Shown: one piece after another, positions 27,451 to 35,052 of the stretch
How positions within the stretch are numbered: the first letter of the stretch is position 1
Layout: every line of letters begins with the position of its first letter
From: Marinirhabdus gelatinilytica
GTDB taxonomy: Bacteria > Bacteroidota > Bacteroidia > Flavobacteriales > Flavobacteriaceae
Assembly: GCF_003353425.1 (NCBI RefSeq)
Contig: NZ_QRAO01000006.1
Span: forward strand, 29,706 to 93,705
Direction: 5' to 3'
Length of the DNA stretch: 64,000 nucleotides
Notes under the pieces: model-generated
Database searches by the model: none
What the model was told of the DNA's origin: nothing
The model's input: the letters and a program-made list of their open reading frames with translations, nothing else
Program-made: the position numbers and the translations under genes

Positions 27451-27492
27451 CTATGCATGCATAGCATTTCTGAATAATATTCGCTATCTTTG
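27451..27492 (+). promoter_or_regulatory. etfBA promoter: 14-bp palindrome plus TATCTTTG -7 element
   Basis: CTATGCATGCATAG (27451-27464) is a perfect 14-bp palindrome, 20 bp upstream of TATCTTTG (27485-27492), an exact match to the -7 consensus TAnnTTTG. The etfB ATG follows 36 bp later. The palindrome is placed where a -33 element would be and is a good candidate operator. Confidence 0.5.
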
Positions 27493-27528
27493 GCATCCTT
27501 AATTTTTACTCAAAAAACAGATAGAAAT

Positions 27529-28269
27529 ATGAAGATTCTAGTGTGCATAAGCCACGTACCAGATACAACTTCCAAGATAAACTTTACCGATGGCGATACC
27601 AAGTTCGACACGAACGGGGTTCAGTTTGTAATCAACCCGAACGATGAGTTTGGCCTTACCCGCGCTATGTGGTTCAAGGAAAAACAAGGAGCCAGCGTAC
27701 ACGTTGTGAACGTGGGTGGCCCAGAAACCGAACCGACCTTGAGAAAGGCATTGGCCATTGGAGCCGATGAAGCCATTCGAGTGAATACCCCAGCAACCGA
27801 CGGGTACAGCGTTGCAAAACAATTGGCAAACGTTGTAAAGGAAGGCGGCTACGATCTCGTTATAGGGGGTCGTGAAAGTATTGATTATAACGGAGGGATG
27901 GTACCAGGTATGGTTGCCAAGATGCTAGATGCCAATTTTGTGAATACCTGCATCAACCTAGAGGTTGAAGGCGACAGCGCAACGGCAATCCGTGAGATAG
28001 ACGGCGGTAAGGAAACCATAAAAACAAAACTTCCATTAGTAGTGGGTGGCCAAAAAGGATTGGTGGAGGAAAGCGACCTTCGCATCCCAAATATGCGAGG
28101 TATTATGCAAGCACGTAGCAAACCCTTGCACGTAAAGGAACCAGTTGACGCAAATGCTGAAACCAATACCAACTCTTTTGAAAAACCAGCTCCGAAAGGA
28201 GATGTAAAACTGGTGGATAGTGTGGATGAATTGGTCAACTTATTACACAACGAAGCAAAAGTAATTTGA
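27529..28269 (+). CDS. etfB: Electron transfer flavoprotein, beta subunit
   Basis: 246 residues from the ATG at 27529 (MKILVCISHVPDTTSKINF). An upstream TTG at 27490 overlaps the -7 element and is rejected. ETF-beta features are FVINPNDEFGLTRAMWFKE, VNVGGPETEPTLRKALAIGA, VIGGRESIDYNGGMVPGMVA and the C-terminal KGDVKLVDSVDELVNLL. With EtfA it carries electrons from acyl-CoA and other dehydrogenases to the quinone pool. A 116-bp gap holding a G/C-rich palindrome separates it from etfA. Confidence 0.94.
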   Translation: MKILVCISHVPDTTSKINFTDGDTKFDTNGVQFVINPNDEFGLTRAMWFKEKQGASVHVVNVGGPETEPTLRKALAIGADEAIRVNTPATDGYSVAKQLANVVKEGGYDLVIGGRESIDYNGGMVPGMVAKMLDANFVNTCINLEVEGDSATAIREIDGGKETIKTKLPLVVGGQKGLVEESDLRIPNMRGIMQARSKPLHVKEPVDANAETNTNSFEKPAPKGDVKLVDSVDELVNLLHNEAKVI

Positions 28270-28283
28270 AAATAACAATTTTT

Positions 28284-28366
28284 TTCTCCCCTTGAGGGGA
28301 GTTAGAGGGGTGTGTCTTATGAAGTAAACTAAATTTACATCCCCCTAGCCCCCTTCAAAGGGGGAA
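28284..28366. repeat. G/C-rich imperfect palindrome between etfB and etfA
   Basis: Arms 28284-28313 (with CCCCTTGAGGGGAGTTAGAG) and 28337-28366 (with CCCTAGCCCCCTTCAAAGGG) are inverted copies matching at 23 of 30 positions, with every mismatch a transition. Each arm also contains its own small palindrome. It resembles REP-like intergenic elements found in Flavobacteriaceae; the same arm appears degenerate at 17213. Confidence 0.65.
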
Positions 28367-28385
28367 TTAACTAGAAATAAATTTT

Positions 28386-29354
28386 ATGAGCATATTAGTA
28401 TATACAGAATCCGAAAACGGATCATTTAAAAAAATTGCCCACGAAGCTGTTTCCTATGCAAAGGGAATTGCAGATATGATGGGAACCAGCGTTACTGCTC
28501 TAGCTGTAAACGCTAACGATACTTCAGAATTAGGGAAATTTGGCGCTTCAAAAGTACTTGAGGTTTCCAACGATAAATTGAACAACTTTAATGCTGAAGC
28601 TTATGCCGATGTAATTGCACAGGCCGCTAAGCAGGAAGATGCACAGGTGGTGGTGTTAACCTCCAGTGCCAATAGTAAGTTTATGGCACCCTTGGTAGCT
28701 GTGAACCTTGAAGCTGGCTACGTTCCCAACGTAACAGAACTTCCTTCCTCCAGTTCGCCTTTTACCGTAAAGCACAGTGTGTTTACCAACAAAGCCTTCA
28801 GTAATACCGAAATAAACACCAATGTTAAAATTGTAGGTTTGGGTAAAAACGCCTTCGGAATAAAGGAAAACGAAACGTCAGCCACCACCGAAGCTTTCTC
28901 GCCAACACTTTCTGAAGACGACTTCTCAACAGAGGTAGTCTCAGTAGATAAAGCAACAGACAAGGTAACCATTGCCGATGCCGAAATAGTAGTTTCAGCA
29001 GGTCGCGGACTCAAAGGTCCCGAAAATTGGGGAATGATCGAAGAGCTGGCCGAAACCCTTGGTGCAGCAACTGCCTGCTCAAAACCTGTTAGTGATATGG
29101 GTTGGAGACCACATAGCGAGCACGTTGGGCAAACAGGAAAACCTGTAGCGTCTAATTTGTATATCGCAATTGGTATCTCTGGGGCTATCCAGCACTTGGC
29201 AGGAATAAACGCCTCCAAGACCAAAGTTGTAATAAACAACGACCCCGAAGCCCCGTTCTTTAAGGCTGCGGACTATGGTATTGTAGGTGATGCGTTTGAG
29301 GTAGTACCACAATTGGTGGAAAAGCTTAAAGAATTTAAAGCGCAAAACAATTAA
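28386..29354 (+). CDS. etfA: Electron transfer flavoprotein, alpha subunit
   Basis: 322 residues. The C-terminal FAD-binding half carries VVSAGRGLKGPENWGMIEEL, SKPVSDMGWRPHSEHVGQTG, LYIAIGISGAIQHLAGI and NDPEAPFFKAADYGIVGD, all standard ETF-alpha motifs that hold FAD. The N-terminal half has the ETF fold with AHEAVSYAKGIADMMG. It works as a heterodimer with EtfB. The repeat between the two genes may affect relative expression. Confidence 0.95.
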   Translation: MSILVYTESENGSFKKIAHEAVSYAKGIADMMGTSVTALAVNANDTSELGKFGASKVLEVSNDKLNNFNAEAYADVIAQAAKQEDAQVVVLTSSANSKFMAPLVAVNLEAGYVPNVTELPSSSSPFTVKHSVFTNKAFSNTEINTNVKIVGLGKNAFGIKENETSATTEAFSPTLSEDDFSTEVVSVDKATDKVTIADAEIVVSAGRGLKGPENWGMIEELAETLGAATACSKPVSDMGWRPHSEHVGQTGKPVASNLYIAIGISGAIQHLAGINASKTKVVINNDPEAPFFKAADYGIVGDAFEVVPQLVEKLKEFKAQNN

Positions 29355-29407
29355 CCACAACCTCTTTTCTTCCTCTCAAGGAAGATTGGGACAGTGACCA
29401 GAAATAT

Positions 29408-29433
29408 AGCCATCTTTTTAAGGTGGCTTTTTT
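29408..29433 (+). terminator. Rho-independent terminator of etfBA
   Basis: AGCCATC-TTTTTAA-GGTGGCT forms a 7-bp stem (one G-T pair) followed by TTTTTTAG, 53 bp after etfA. Confidence 0.75.
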
Positions 29434-29531
29434 AGTAAGCCCAATATGCAAAGTCGAATGTGCACATTGTTACCGAAATTTTTAAACGGTGGCTTTAGCG
29501 CTTTTTCCATTTCCATTTCCATTTATTATGG

Positions 29532-29539
29532 TATTTTTG
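29532..29539 (+). promoter_or_regulatory. -7 promoter element (TATTTTTG)
   Basis: TATTTTTG matches TAnnTTTG and lies 16 bp before the ATG of the bifunctional nuclease gene, suggesting a leader of about 9 bases. Upstream is CCATTT repeated three times in tandem (29507-29524). Confidence 0.45.
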
Positions 29540-29555
29540 TTTCTTACCACAGCAA

Positions 29556-30182
29556 ATGAGCCTCGTTAAATTAAACATAAAAGGTATTTCCTATAGCCAA
29601 ACACAAAATGGCGCTTACGCCCTTATCTTGAACGAAGAAGGAGGCGAGCGTAAACTACCTATAGTAATCGGTGCTTTTGAGGCGCAGTCCATAGCCATCG
29701 CATTGGAAAAAGAAATCAAGCCCCCTCGCCCGCTTACCCACGACCTGTTCAAGAATTTTTCAGATAGGTTCGGTATCGTGGTAAAACAGGTGATCATCCA
29801 CAAACTGGTAGATGGTGTTTTTTACTCTAGTATTATATGCGAGCGGGAAGGACTGGAAGAAATAATAGATGCCCGCACCAGCGATGCCATAGCATTGGCC
29901 CTAAGGTTCAAGGCACCTATTTTTACCTACAAGGCCATTTTGGAAAAAGCAGGTATCTATCTTAAATCTGCACCTTCAAAAAAGAAGAAAATTTCAAAAA
30001 AGGAGGAAACCATCCTGGAAGAACTCATACTGGGAGAGGATGCAGAATCCAAACCGCCCAAAGCACAGGATTTTTCAAAGTACACCCTTAAGGAACTTAA
30101 CGAAATGTTGGACGAGTCTGTCTCCAATGAAGATTACGAAAGAGCTGCCCAACTAAGGGACGAAATCTCCAAACGCTCCTAA
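29556..30182 (+). CDS. Bifunctional nuclease family protein (DUF151) with UVR motif
   Basis: 208 residues. The N-terminal BFN/DUF151 domain (1-135) has NGAYALILNEEGGERKLPIV, IGAFEAQSIAIALE and IDARTSDAIALALRFKAPIF. A linker rich in Lys leads to a C-terminal UVR motif (about 170-208, TLKELNEMLDESVSNEDYER then AAQLRDEIS), as in UvrB/UvrC-interacting proteins. Plant BFN proteins have RNase and DNase activity; bacterial function is not settled. It precedes the nucleoside transporter by 19 bp, which hints at co-transcription and a nucleic-acid salvage context. Confidence 0.9.
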   Translation: MSLVKLNIKGISYSQTQNGAYALILNEEGGERKLPIVIGAFEAQSIAIALEKEIKPPRPLTHDLFKNFSDRFGIVVKQVIIHKLVDGVFYSSIICEREGLEEIIDARTSDAIALALRFKAPIFTYKAILEKAGIYLKSAPSKKKKISKKEETILEELILGEDAESKPPKAQDFSKYTLKELNEMLDESVSNEDYERAAQLRDEISKRS

Positions 30183-30201
30183 AGCCCTACTTGTTTTTTG
30201 T

Positions 30202-31953
30202 ATGAAACACTTTCAGAAAATCATTCTATTCATAACCCTTTTAGGTTGCACAGCAAGTTTTTTTGGACAGTCCATAGAGAGGGATTGGAACTTTTCATCC
30301 ATTGAGGATGCTTCAGGAAAGTCACTTTTCAGCATTTCTGAGAACGATACTTTCACCCTAAGTGAAGGAGCTTTTGAATACCAACTATTGGCAAAGGATA
30401 GCCTACAAGCTTCGGGAGATTATATATTTCAGAATAATTTATTAGTCCTTTTTTACAACAAGCCACAAGACACCATACGGCGTTACAGGATTTCACAGCT
30501 CACAGATACCGAACTAAGTTTTACCGAAAACAATATTACATACCACTTTACAGCTCCTTCGGAAACTGAAATTTCGGACCTCTCCACCTCATCCCAGAAA
30601 TTAGAGGGCAACGACAAGAGCAATATTGCACTGGACGTTACCAAAGGCGTAGGAATAACATTAAAGAGTATTTATCGCGGTATCATTGGGATGGTTTTTT
30701 TGCTGCTTGTTTGTTTTTTATTGAGCAGCAACCGAAAGCACATTAATTGGCAATTGGTGGGTACTGGGCTCGCGTTGCAAATCATCTTTGCGCTACTCGT
30801 ACTAAAGGTACCGCTAGTTGCCTCTGTTTTTGATTGGATAAGCGATAAAGTGGTTACCTTCTTAAATTTCAGCGAAAAAGGTGCAGAGTTTCTATTTGGC
30901 GGATTAGGGACAGATATGGATACCTTTGGGTACATCTTTGCTTTTAAGGTACTGCCCACGATTGTGTTCTTTTCGGCATTTACCTCACTACTCTACTATC
31001 TGGGTATTTTACAATTGTTCGTAAAAGCATTTGCATGGGTCATGAGCAAGACCATGCGTCTTTCCGGAGCCGAGAGTCTTGCGGCGGCAGCAAACATTTT
31101 TATAGGCCAGACTGAAGCACCCCTCGTGGTTAAACCCTACTTGGACCGAATGACAAAGTCTGAAATGCTCTGCCTTATGGTAGGCGGCATGGCTACCATT
31201 GCTGGTGGGGTCCTGGCAGCTTTCATTGCCTTTTTGGGCGGTGATAGTGATGCTGAAAAAATAATTTTTGCGAAACACCTGTTAACGGCTTCTATTATGT
31301 CGGCCCCTGCAGCTATAATCATTGCAAAGATGCTCTATCCCGAAACCGAAACGGTAGATAAAAAACTGAACATAAGCAAGGAAAAAATTGGAACCAATAT
31401 CCTAGATGCTATTTCCAGGGGGACTACCGAAGGACTAAAACTAGCCGTTAACGTAGGTGCCATGCTATTGGTATTTACAGCAGTGATTGCTGTTTTTAAC
31501 TGGATCACTGCCGATCTCATTGGCGCTCCCACTGGCCTCAACGATGTAATTGCATCAGCAACCGAAGGTAGGTACGATAGTTTCTCGCTACAATACATTT
31601 TGGGGAATATCTTTGCACCGGTAGCTTGGATCATTGGCGTCCCTGCCGAAGACATTGTAGTGATCGGGCAACTCTTGGGTGAAAAAACCATTTTAAACGA
31701 ATTCTATGCGTATGCTTCGTTGAGCGAATTGAAGCAAGCTGGCGCGATTACAAATTATAGGTCTATCGTAATTGCGACCTATGCCCTTTGCGGATTTGCG
31801 AATTTTGCCTCTATAGGAATCCAGATTGGGGGGATAGGGGTCTTAGCGCCCAAACAAAGAACCACCTTGGCCAAATTTGGTATTAAAGCGCTTATTGGTG
31901 GTACGGTTGCAGCATTGCTCACTGCTACCATTGCTGGAATGTTGATTGGCTAA
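30202..31953 (+). CDS. Concentrative nucleoside transporter (NupC family) with N-terminal extracytoplasmic domain
   Basis: 583 residues, about 170 longer than a plain NupC. Residues 1-22 are a signal peptide (ending FFGQ), 23-130 form a soluble strand-rich domain (DWNFSSIEDASGKSLFSISE, FEYQLLAKDS, IRRYRISQLTDTELSF) resembling a lipocalin-like fold, and from about 155 the CNT transporter begins (ITLKSIYRGIIGMVFLLLVC). CNT signatures include NIFIGQTEAPLVVKPYL, LMVGGMATIAGGVLAAFI and GFANFASIGIQIGGIGVLAP. It imports nucleosides with Na+ or H+. Its last 4 bp overlap the convergent gene. It follows the BFN gene. Confidence 0.92.
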   Translation: MKHFQKIILFITLLGCTASFFGQSIERDWNFSSIEDASGKSLFSISENDTFTLSEGAFEYQLLAKDSLQASGDYIFQNNLLVLFYNKPQDTIRRYRISQLTDTELSFTENNITYHFTAPSETEISDLSTSSQKLEGNDKSNIALDVTKGVGITLKSIYRGIIGMVFLLLVCFLLSSNRKHINWQLVGTGLALQIIFALLVLKVPLVASVFDWISDKVVTFLNFSEKGAEFLFGGLGTDMDTFGYIFAFKVLPTIVFFSAFTSLLYYLGILQLFVKAFAWVMSKTMRLSGAESLAAAANIFIGQTEAPLVVKPYLDRMTKSEMLCLMVGGMATIAGGVLAAFIAFLGGDSDAEKIIFAKHLLTASIMSAPAAIIIAKMLYPETETVDKKLNISKEKIGTNILDAISRGTTEGLKLAVNVGAMLLVFTAVIAVFNWITADLIGAPTGLNDVIASATEGRYDSFSLQYILGNIFAPVAWIIGVPAEDIVVIGQLLGEKTILNEFYAYASLSELKQAGAITNYRSIVIATYALCGFANFASIGIQIGGIGVLAPKQRTTLAKFGIKALIGGTVAALLTATIAGMLIG

Positions 31954-32315
31954 TGGTTTTTCACGACCGTATCGGCCCAACCCATGGCTTCTTCAACAGT
32001 TTTAAAATAACTAAAGGAACCTTCAAACAATTTCTGCTCATTAAACGCTTCCTGCTTTACTGCTTCTTCTGCAGAAACTATAGCAAGCCCGATCATTAAC
32101 TTAGGGTCTATGGCATTGTACGCCTTTGGGTCTATGTTTGAGGCAAACTCACGATTTGAGATAAAAACAAAAGGGTTCCTTCCATAATGGTTATATGCAT
32201 ATTGCATAATTTCTTTAGCTGAAATTTCAGAGATACCATCACCCTCCAGTCTAAAGACCAAGTAATTAGAGTAACAGTCCATAGGGCCGTGAGGCGTTTT
32301 GTAAGTAGTTTTCAT
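31950..32315 (-). CDS. Small cytosolic protein of unknown function, possibly STAS-like
   Basis: 121 residues, no signal peptide. MKTTYKTPHGPMDCYSNYLV, FRLEGDGISEISAKEIMQYA, PFVFISNREFASNIDPKAYN and LMIGLAIVSAEEAVKQEAFN form alternating strands and helices compatible with a SpoIIAA/STAS-type fold, ending with an amphipathic helix (FKTVEEAMGWADTVVK). No named family is certain. It overlaps the transporter stop by 4 bp on the opposite strand and is divergent from thyA. Confidence 0.8.
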   Translation of the reverse strand: MKTTYKTPHGPMDCYSNYLVFRLEGDGISEISAKEIMQYAYNHYGRNPFVFISNREFASNIDPKAYNAIDPKLMIGLAIVSAEEAVKQEAFNEQKLFEGSFSYFKTVEEAMGWADTVVKNH

Positions 32316-32373
32316 AAGCGTTAGCTTTCACTAATGCAATTTAAGAAATTTTTAACAAACATACATTCGTTGA

Positions 32374-32433
32374 TAACTTGTAATAAATCCAACAAATTTC
32401 AGTTACAAGTAACACCCTTCTTTTTTACATTTA
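32374..32433 (+). promoter_or_regulatory. thyA promoter: two TTACAAGT-type sites and a TACATTTA -7 element
   Basis: ACTTGTAA (32376-32383) and TTACAAGT (32403-32410) are perfect inverted copies 19 bp apart; the second lies in GTTACAAGTAAC, itself an inverted repeat. TACATTTA (32426-32433) is a -7-like element 24 bp before the thyA ATG. Confidence 0.4.
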
Positions 32434-32457
32434 AAGCCTTAAAAAACAAGGAGAGAG

Positions 32458-33309
32458 ATGAAGCAATACCACGACCTAGTTAAACACGTACTAGAAAACG
32501 GAAATGAAAAAAACGACCGGACAGGGACTGGCACCAAGAGTGTTTTTGGGTACCAGATGCGCTTCGACTTAAGGGAAGGGTTCCCTATGGTCACCACCAA
32601 AAAACTGCACTTAAAATCTATTATCTATGAATTATTGTGGTTTTTGAACGGAGACACCAATATTAAATATCTGCAAGAAAACGGAGTGCGAATCTGGAAC
32701 GAATGGGCAGACGAAAACGGCGATCTAGGTCCTGTATATGGCCACCAATGGCGAAACTGGAACAGTGAAGAGATAGACCAGATCTCGGAAATCATCAAGA
32801 CCTTAAAAACCAATCCAGATAGCCGAAGAATGTTGGTAAGCGCTTGGAATCCCAGCGTGATGCCCAATACATCCATCCCTTTTTCTGAAAACGTAGCCAA
32901 AGGAAAAGCTGCGCTTCCTCCTTGCCATGCATTCTTTCAGTTTTATGTTAGCGCACCCGAGGTTGAAGGAGACGAAAGTACCCGAAAGCTATCTTGCCAA
33001 CTGTACCAACGTAGCGCCGATATTTTTCTGGGAGTTCCTTTTAATATAGCTTCTTACGCATTGCTCACAATGATGATGGCACAGGTATGTGGCTACCAAG
33101 TTGGGGACTTTGTCCATACCTTTGGAGACGCCCATATTTACAGCAACCATTTCGAACAATTGGAGTTACAATTGTCTCGGGAACCCCGCCCATTACCAAA
33201 AATGTTGTTAAATCCAAATGTAAAAGATATCTTTGGCTTTAAATTTGATGACTTTACACTGGTAGATTACAATCCACATCCGCACATTAAAGGTGCCGTT
33301 GCGATTTAA
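32458..33309 (+). CDS. thyA: Thymidylate synthase
   Basis: 283 residues (E. coli 264). Motifs are [62 protein letters not shown], the catalytic Cys in [13 protein letters not shown] and [20 protein letters not shown], then HIYSNH and [11 protein letters not shown]. It methylates dUMP to dTMP with methylene-tetrahydrofolate. The extra length is an insert before and after the active site ([10 protein letters not shown] and [13 protein letters not shown]), common in Flavobacteriaceae. The partner folA is not adjacent (41233). Confidence 0.97.
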   Translation: MKQYHDLVKHVLENGNEKNDRTGTGTKSVFGYQMRFDLREGFPMVTTKKLHLKSIIYELLWFLNGDTNIKYLQENGVRIWNEWADENGDLGPVYGHQWRNWNSEEIDQISEIIKTLKTNPDSRRMLVSAWNPSVMPNTSIPFSENVAKGKAALPPCHAFFQFYVSAPEVEGDESTRKLSCQLYQRSADIFLGVPFNIASYALLTMMMAQVCGYQVGDFVHTFGDAHIYSNHFEQLELQLSREPRPLPKMLLNPNVKDIFGFKFDDFTLVDYNPHPHIKGAVAI

Positions 33310-33331
33310 CCCCAAAAAATTAATTCCTTTT

Positions 33332-33766
33332 ATGAAATACGCAGTTATTATCTTCAGTTTACTTTTCAGCACCACCCTTTTGGCCCAAAGAGAGTGGGGA
33401 GACATGGAAAAGAACAAACTTACCCTTAAAGAAATAGCCCCTGTTTGGCCAGGGTGCGAGTCGCAAACCGGCTCTCTAAAGGACACTTGTTTCAAACAAA
33501 AGTTAGCAACCCACATTGCAAAAAACTTCAAATACCCTAAAGATTCCTATAAGAAGAATGAACAAGGGCGCGTAGTTGTAGAATTTTATATCACTGAAGA
33601 AGGATTGGTGGATATAAAAAAAGTAACAGGCGGCACCCCAGCTTTGCAAGCAGAGGCTAAGCGAAATATTAGCTTAATTCCTAAGATGGAAAAACCAGGT
33701 ATGATGGGAGGAAAACCAAGAGCCATCCAATACATTGTGCCAATCACCTTTAAGACAGGCAGATAG
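33332..33766 (+). CDS. Secreted TonB C-terminal-domain protein
   Basis: 144 residues from the ATG at 33332 (MKYAVIIFSLLFSTTLLAQ, signal peptide). The in-frame ATG at 33293 overlaps thyA and is rejected. LKEIAPVWPGCESQ and RVVVEFYITEEGLVDIKKVT are the typical TonB/energy-transducer C-terminal segment of Bacteroidota, with two Cys in the GCESQTGSLKDTCFKQKL stretch. A cleavable signal instead of a membrane anchor means it is probably not a classical TonB. It follows thyA by 22 bp. Confidence 0.85.
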   Translation: MKYAVIIFSLLFSTTLLAQREWGDMEKNKLTLKEIAPVWPGCESQTGSLKDTCFKQKLATHIAKNFKYPKDSYKKNEQGRVVVEFYITEEGLVDIKKVTGGTPALQAEAKRNISLIPKMEKPGMMGGKPRAIQYIVPITFKTGR

Positions 33767-33841
33767 CATATCAAAAACCCTAGTTTAACACGGGTTTAAC
33801 GGTATAGGTTTCAGAAAAAAACATCTATAAACCGTATATTT

Positions 33842-33877
33842 AAAGTGTAGAAACATTTACGTTTTTACACTTTTTTT
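33842..33877 (+). terminator. Hairpin with T-run abutting the egtB start codon
   Basis: AAAGTGTAGAAAC-ATTTAC-GTTTTTACACTTT matches at 12 of 13 stem positions and is followed by a T-run that runs straight into the egtB ATG. It has the form of an intrinsic terminator of the upstream TonB-domain gene, yet sits in the egtB leader. Confidence 0.6.
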
Positions 33878-35038
33878 ATGATTGACACACAAACACTCTT
33901 AGATCTCTTTACTGATACCAGGAACCATACCGAAACCCTTTGCAAGCCTCTGGAAATCGAAGACTACGTGGTACAGCCCGCTATGGATGTCTCCCCCCCA
34001 AAGTGGCACTTAGGACACACCACTTGGTTTTTTGAAGAATTTATACTGAAGCACCACAAGCCCAACTACAAACTTTTCCACGAGGATTTTGCCTATGTTT
34101 TCAACAGTTATTACGAAACCTTGGGCGAGCGTGTGGTACGTAGCAACCGTGGAAACCTTTCAAGACCTGGAGTTGCCAAGGTTTACGATTATAGGCACTA
34201 TGTGACCAATGAAATAAAAGAGCTTCTGGCTACTGAAATTTCAGCAGAAATAGAAGAATTGATCCAGATAGGAATCCATCACGAAAAACAACATCAGGAG
34301 TTATTGATGACCGACATTAAATATATTCTTGGCAACAATCCCCTGCTTCCCAAATACAGCAACGATTTTAAGGAACATACACCACAAACCGAAACCCAAG
34401 AGTGGCTTTCCTTTACTGAGGGTGTTTATGAGATAGGACACAACAAAGACACTTTTTGTTATGACAATGAGTTGGGAAGACACAAAACGTATATCCAAGA
34501 TTTTGAGATTTCCAACAAACTGGTCACCAATGGAGCGTTTATAGAGTTTATTGAAGCTGGGGGCTATCAAGATTTCAACTACTGGCATGCAGACGGCTGG
34601 GAGTGGGTAAAAGAAGAAAACCATGCACATCCTATGTATTGGCACAAGGTCAACGGGGACTGGCATCACTATACGTTACAAGGCCTCAAACCCATCGATC
34701 CAAAGGCACCGCTTTGCCACGTCTCCTATTACGAAGCTTTTGCCTATGCACAGTGGAAAGGACACCGTCTCCCCACAGAGTTTGAATGGGAAGTAGCACA
34801 ACAACGATTAAACTGGGGAAAGCGATGGGAATGGACCGAGAGTGCCTACCTACCTTATCCTGGATATACTAAAGCACCCGGTGCTATTGGTGAGTACAAC
34901 GGTAAGTTTATGGTGAACCAGAAAGTGCTTAGGGGCGGCTCTGTAGTAACACCGCCCAACCACACAAGGCCTACCTATCGAAACTTTTTCCAAGCCAACC
35001 TGCGGTGGCAATATACCGGTATAAGACTTGTAAAATAA
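33878..35038 (+). CDS. egtB: Ergothioneine biosynthesis sulfoxide synthase EgtB
   Basis: 386 residues. The DinB-like N-terminal domain holds the iron-binding histidines in PPKWHLGHTTWFFEEF and HHEKQHQELLMTDIKYIL. The C-terminal FGE-sulfatase domain has FEISNKLVTNGAFIEFIEAG, HRLPTEFEWEVA, RWEWTESAYLPYPGY and VLRGGSVVTPPNHTRPTYRN. It joins a thiol (cysteine or gamma-glutamylcysteine) to hercynine with oxygen and non-haem iron. OvoA is longer and carries a fused methyltransferase, so EgtB is preferred. egtD follows directly. No egtA or egtC is seen, consistent with a cysteine-using EgtB, which remains inference. Confidence 0.94.
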   Translation: MIDTQTLLDLFTDTRNHTETLCKPLEIEDYVVQPAMDVSPPKWHLGHTTWFFEEFILKHHKPNYKLFHEDFAYVFNSYYETLGERVVRSNRGNLSRPGVAKVYDYRHYVTNEIKELLATEISAEIEELIQIGIHHEKQHQELLMTDIKYILGNNPLLPKYSNDFKEHTPQTETQEWLSFTEGVYEIGHNKDTFCYDNELGRHKTYIQDFEISNKLVTNGAFIEFIEAGGYQDFNYWHADGWEWVKEENHAHPMYWHKVNGDWHHYTLQGLKPIDPKAPLCHVSYYEAFAYAQWKGHRLPTEFEWEVAQQRLNWGKRWEWTESAYLPYPGYTKAPGAIGEYNGKFMVNQKVLRGGSVVTPPNHTRPTYRNFFQANLRWQYTGIRLVK

Positions 35039-35052
35039 ATCCCATACTATTT

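Noticed and set aside
27490..27529. TTG start adding 13 residues to EtfB
   Set aside because: It overlaps the TATCTTTG -7 element; MKILVCISHVPD is the standard N-terminus.
33878..35038. Ovothiol synthase OvoA
   Set aside because: OvoA is about twice as long and carries a fused methyltransferase; here the methyltransferase egtD is a separate gene.
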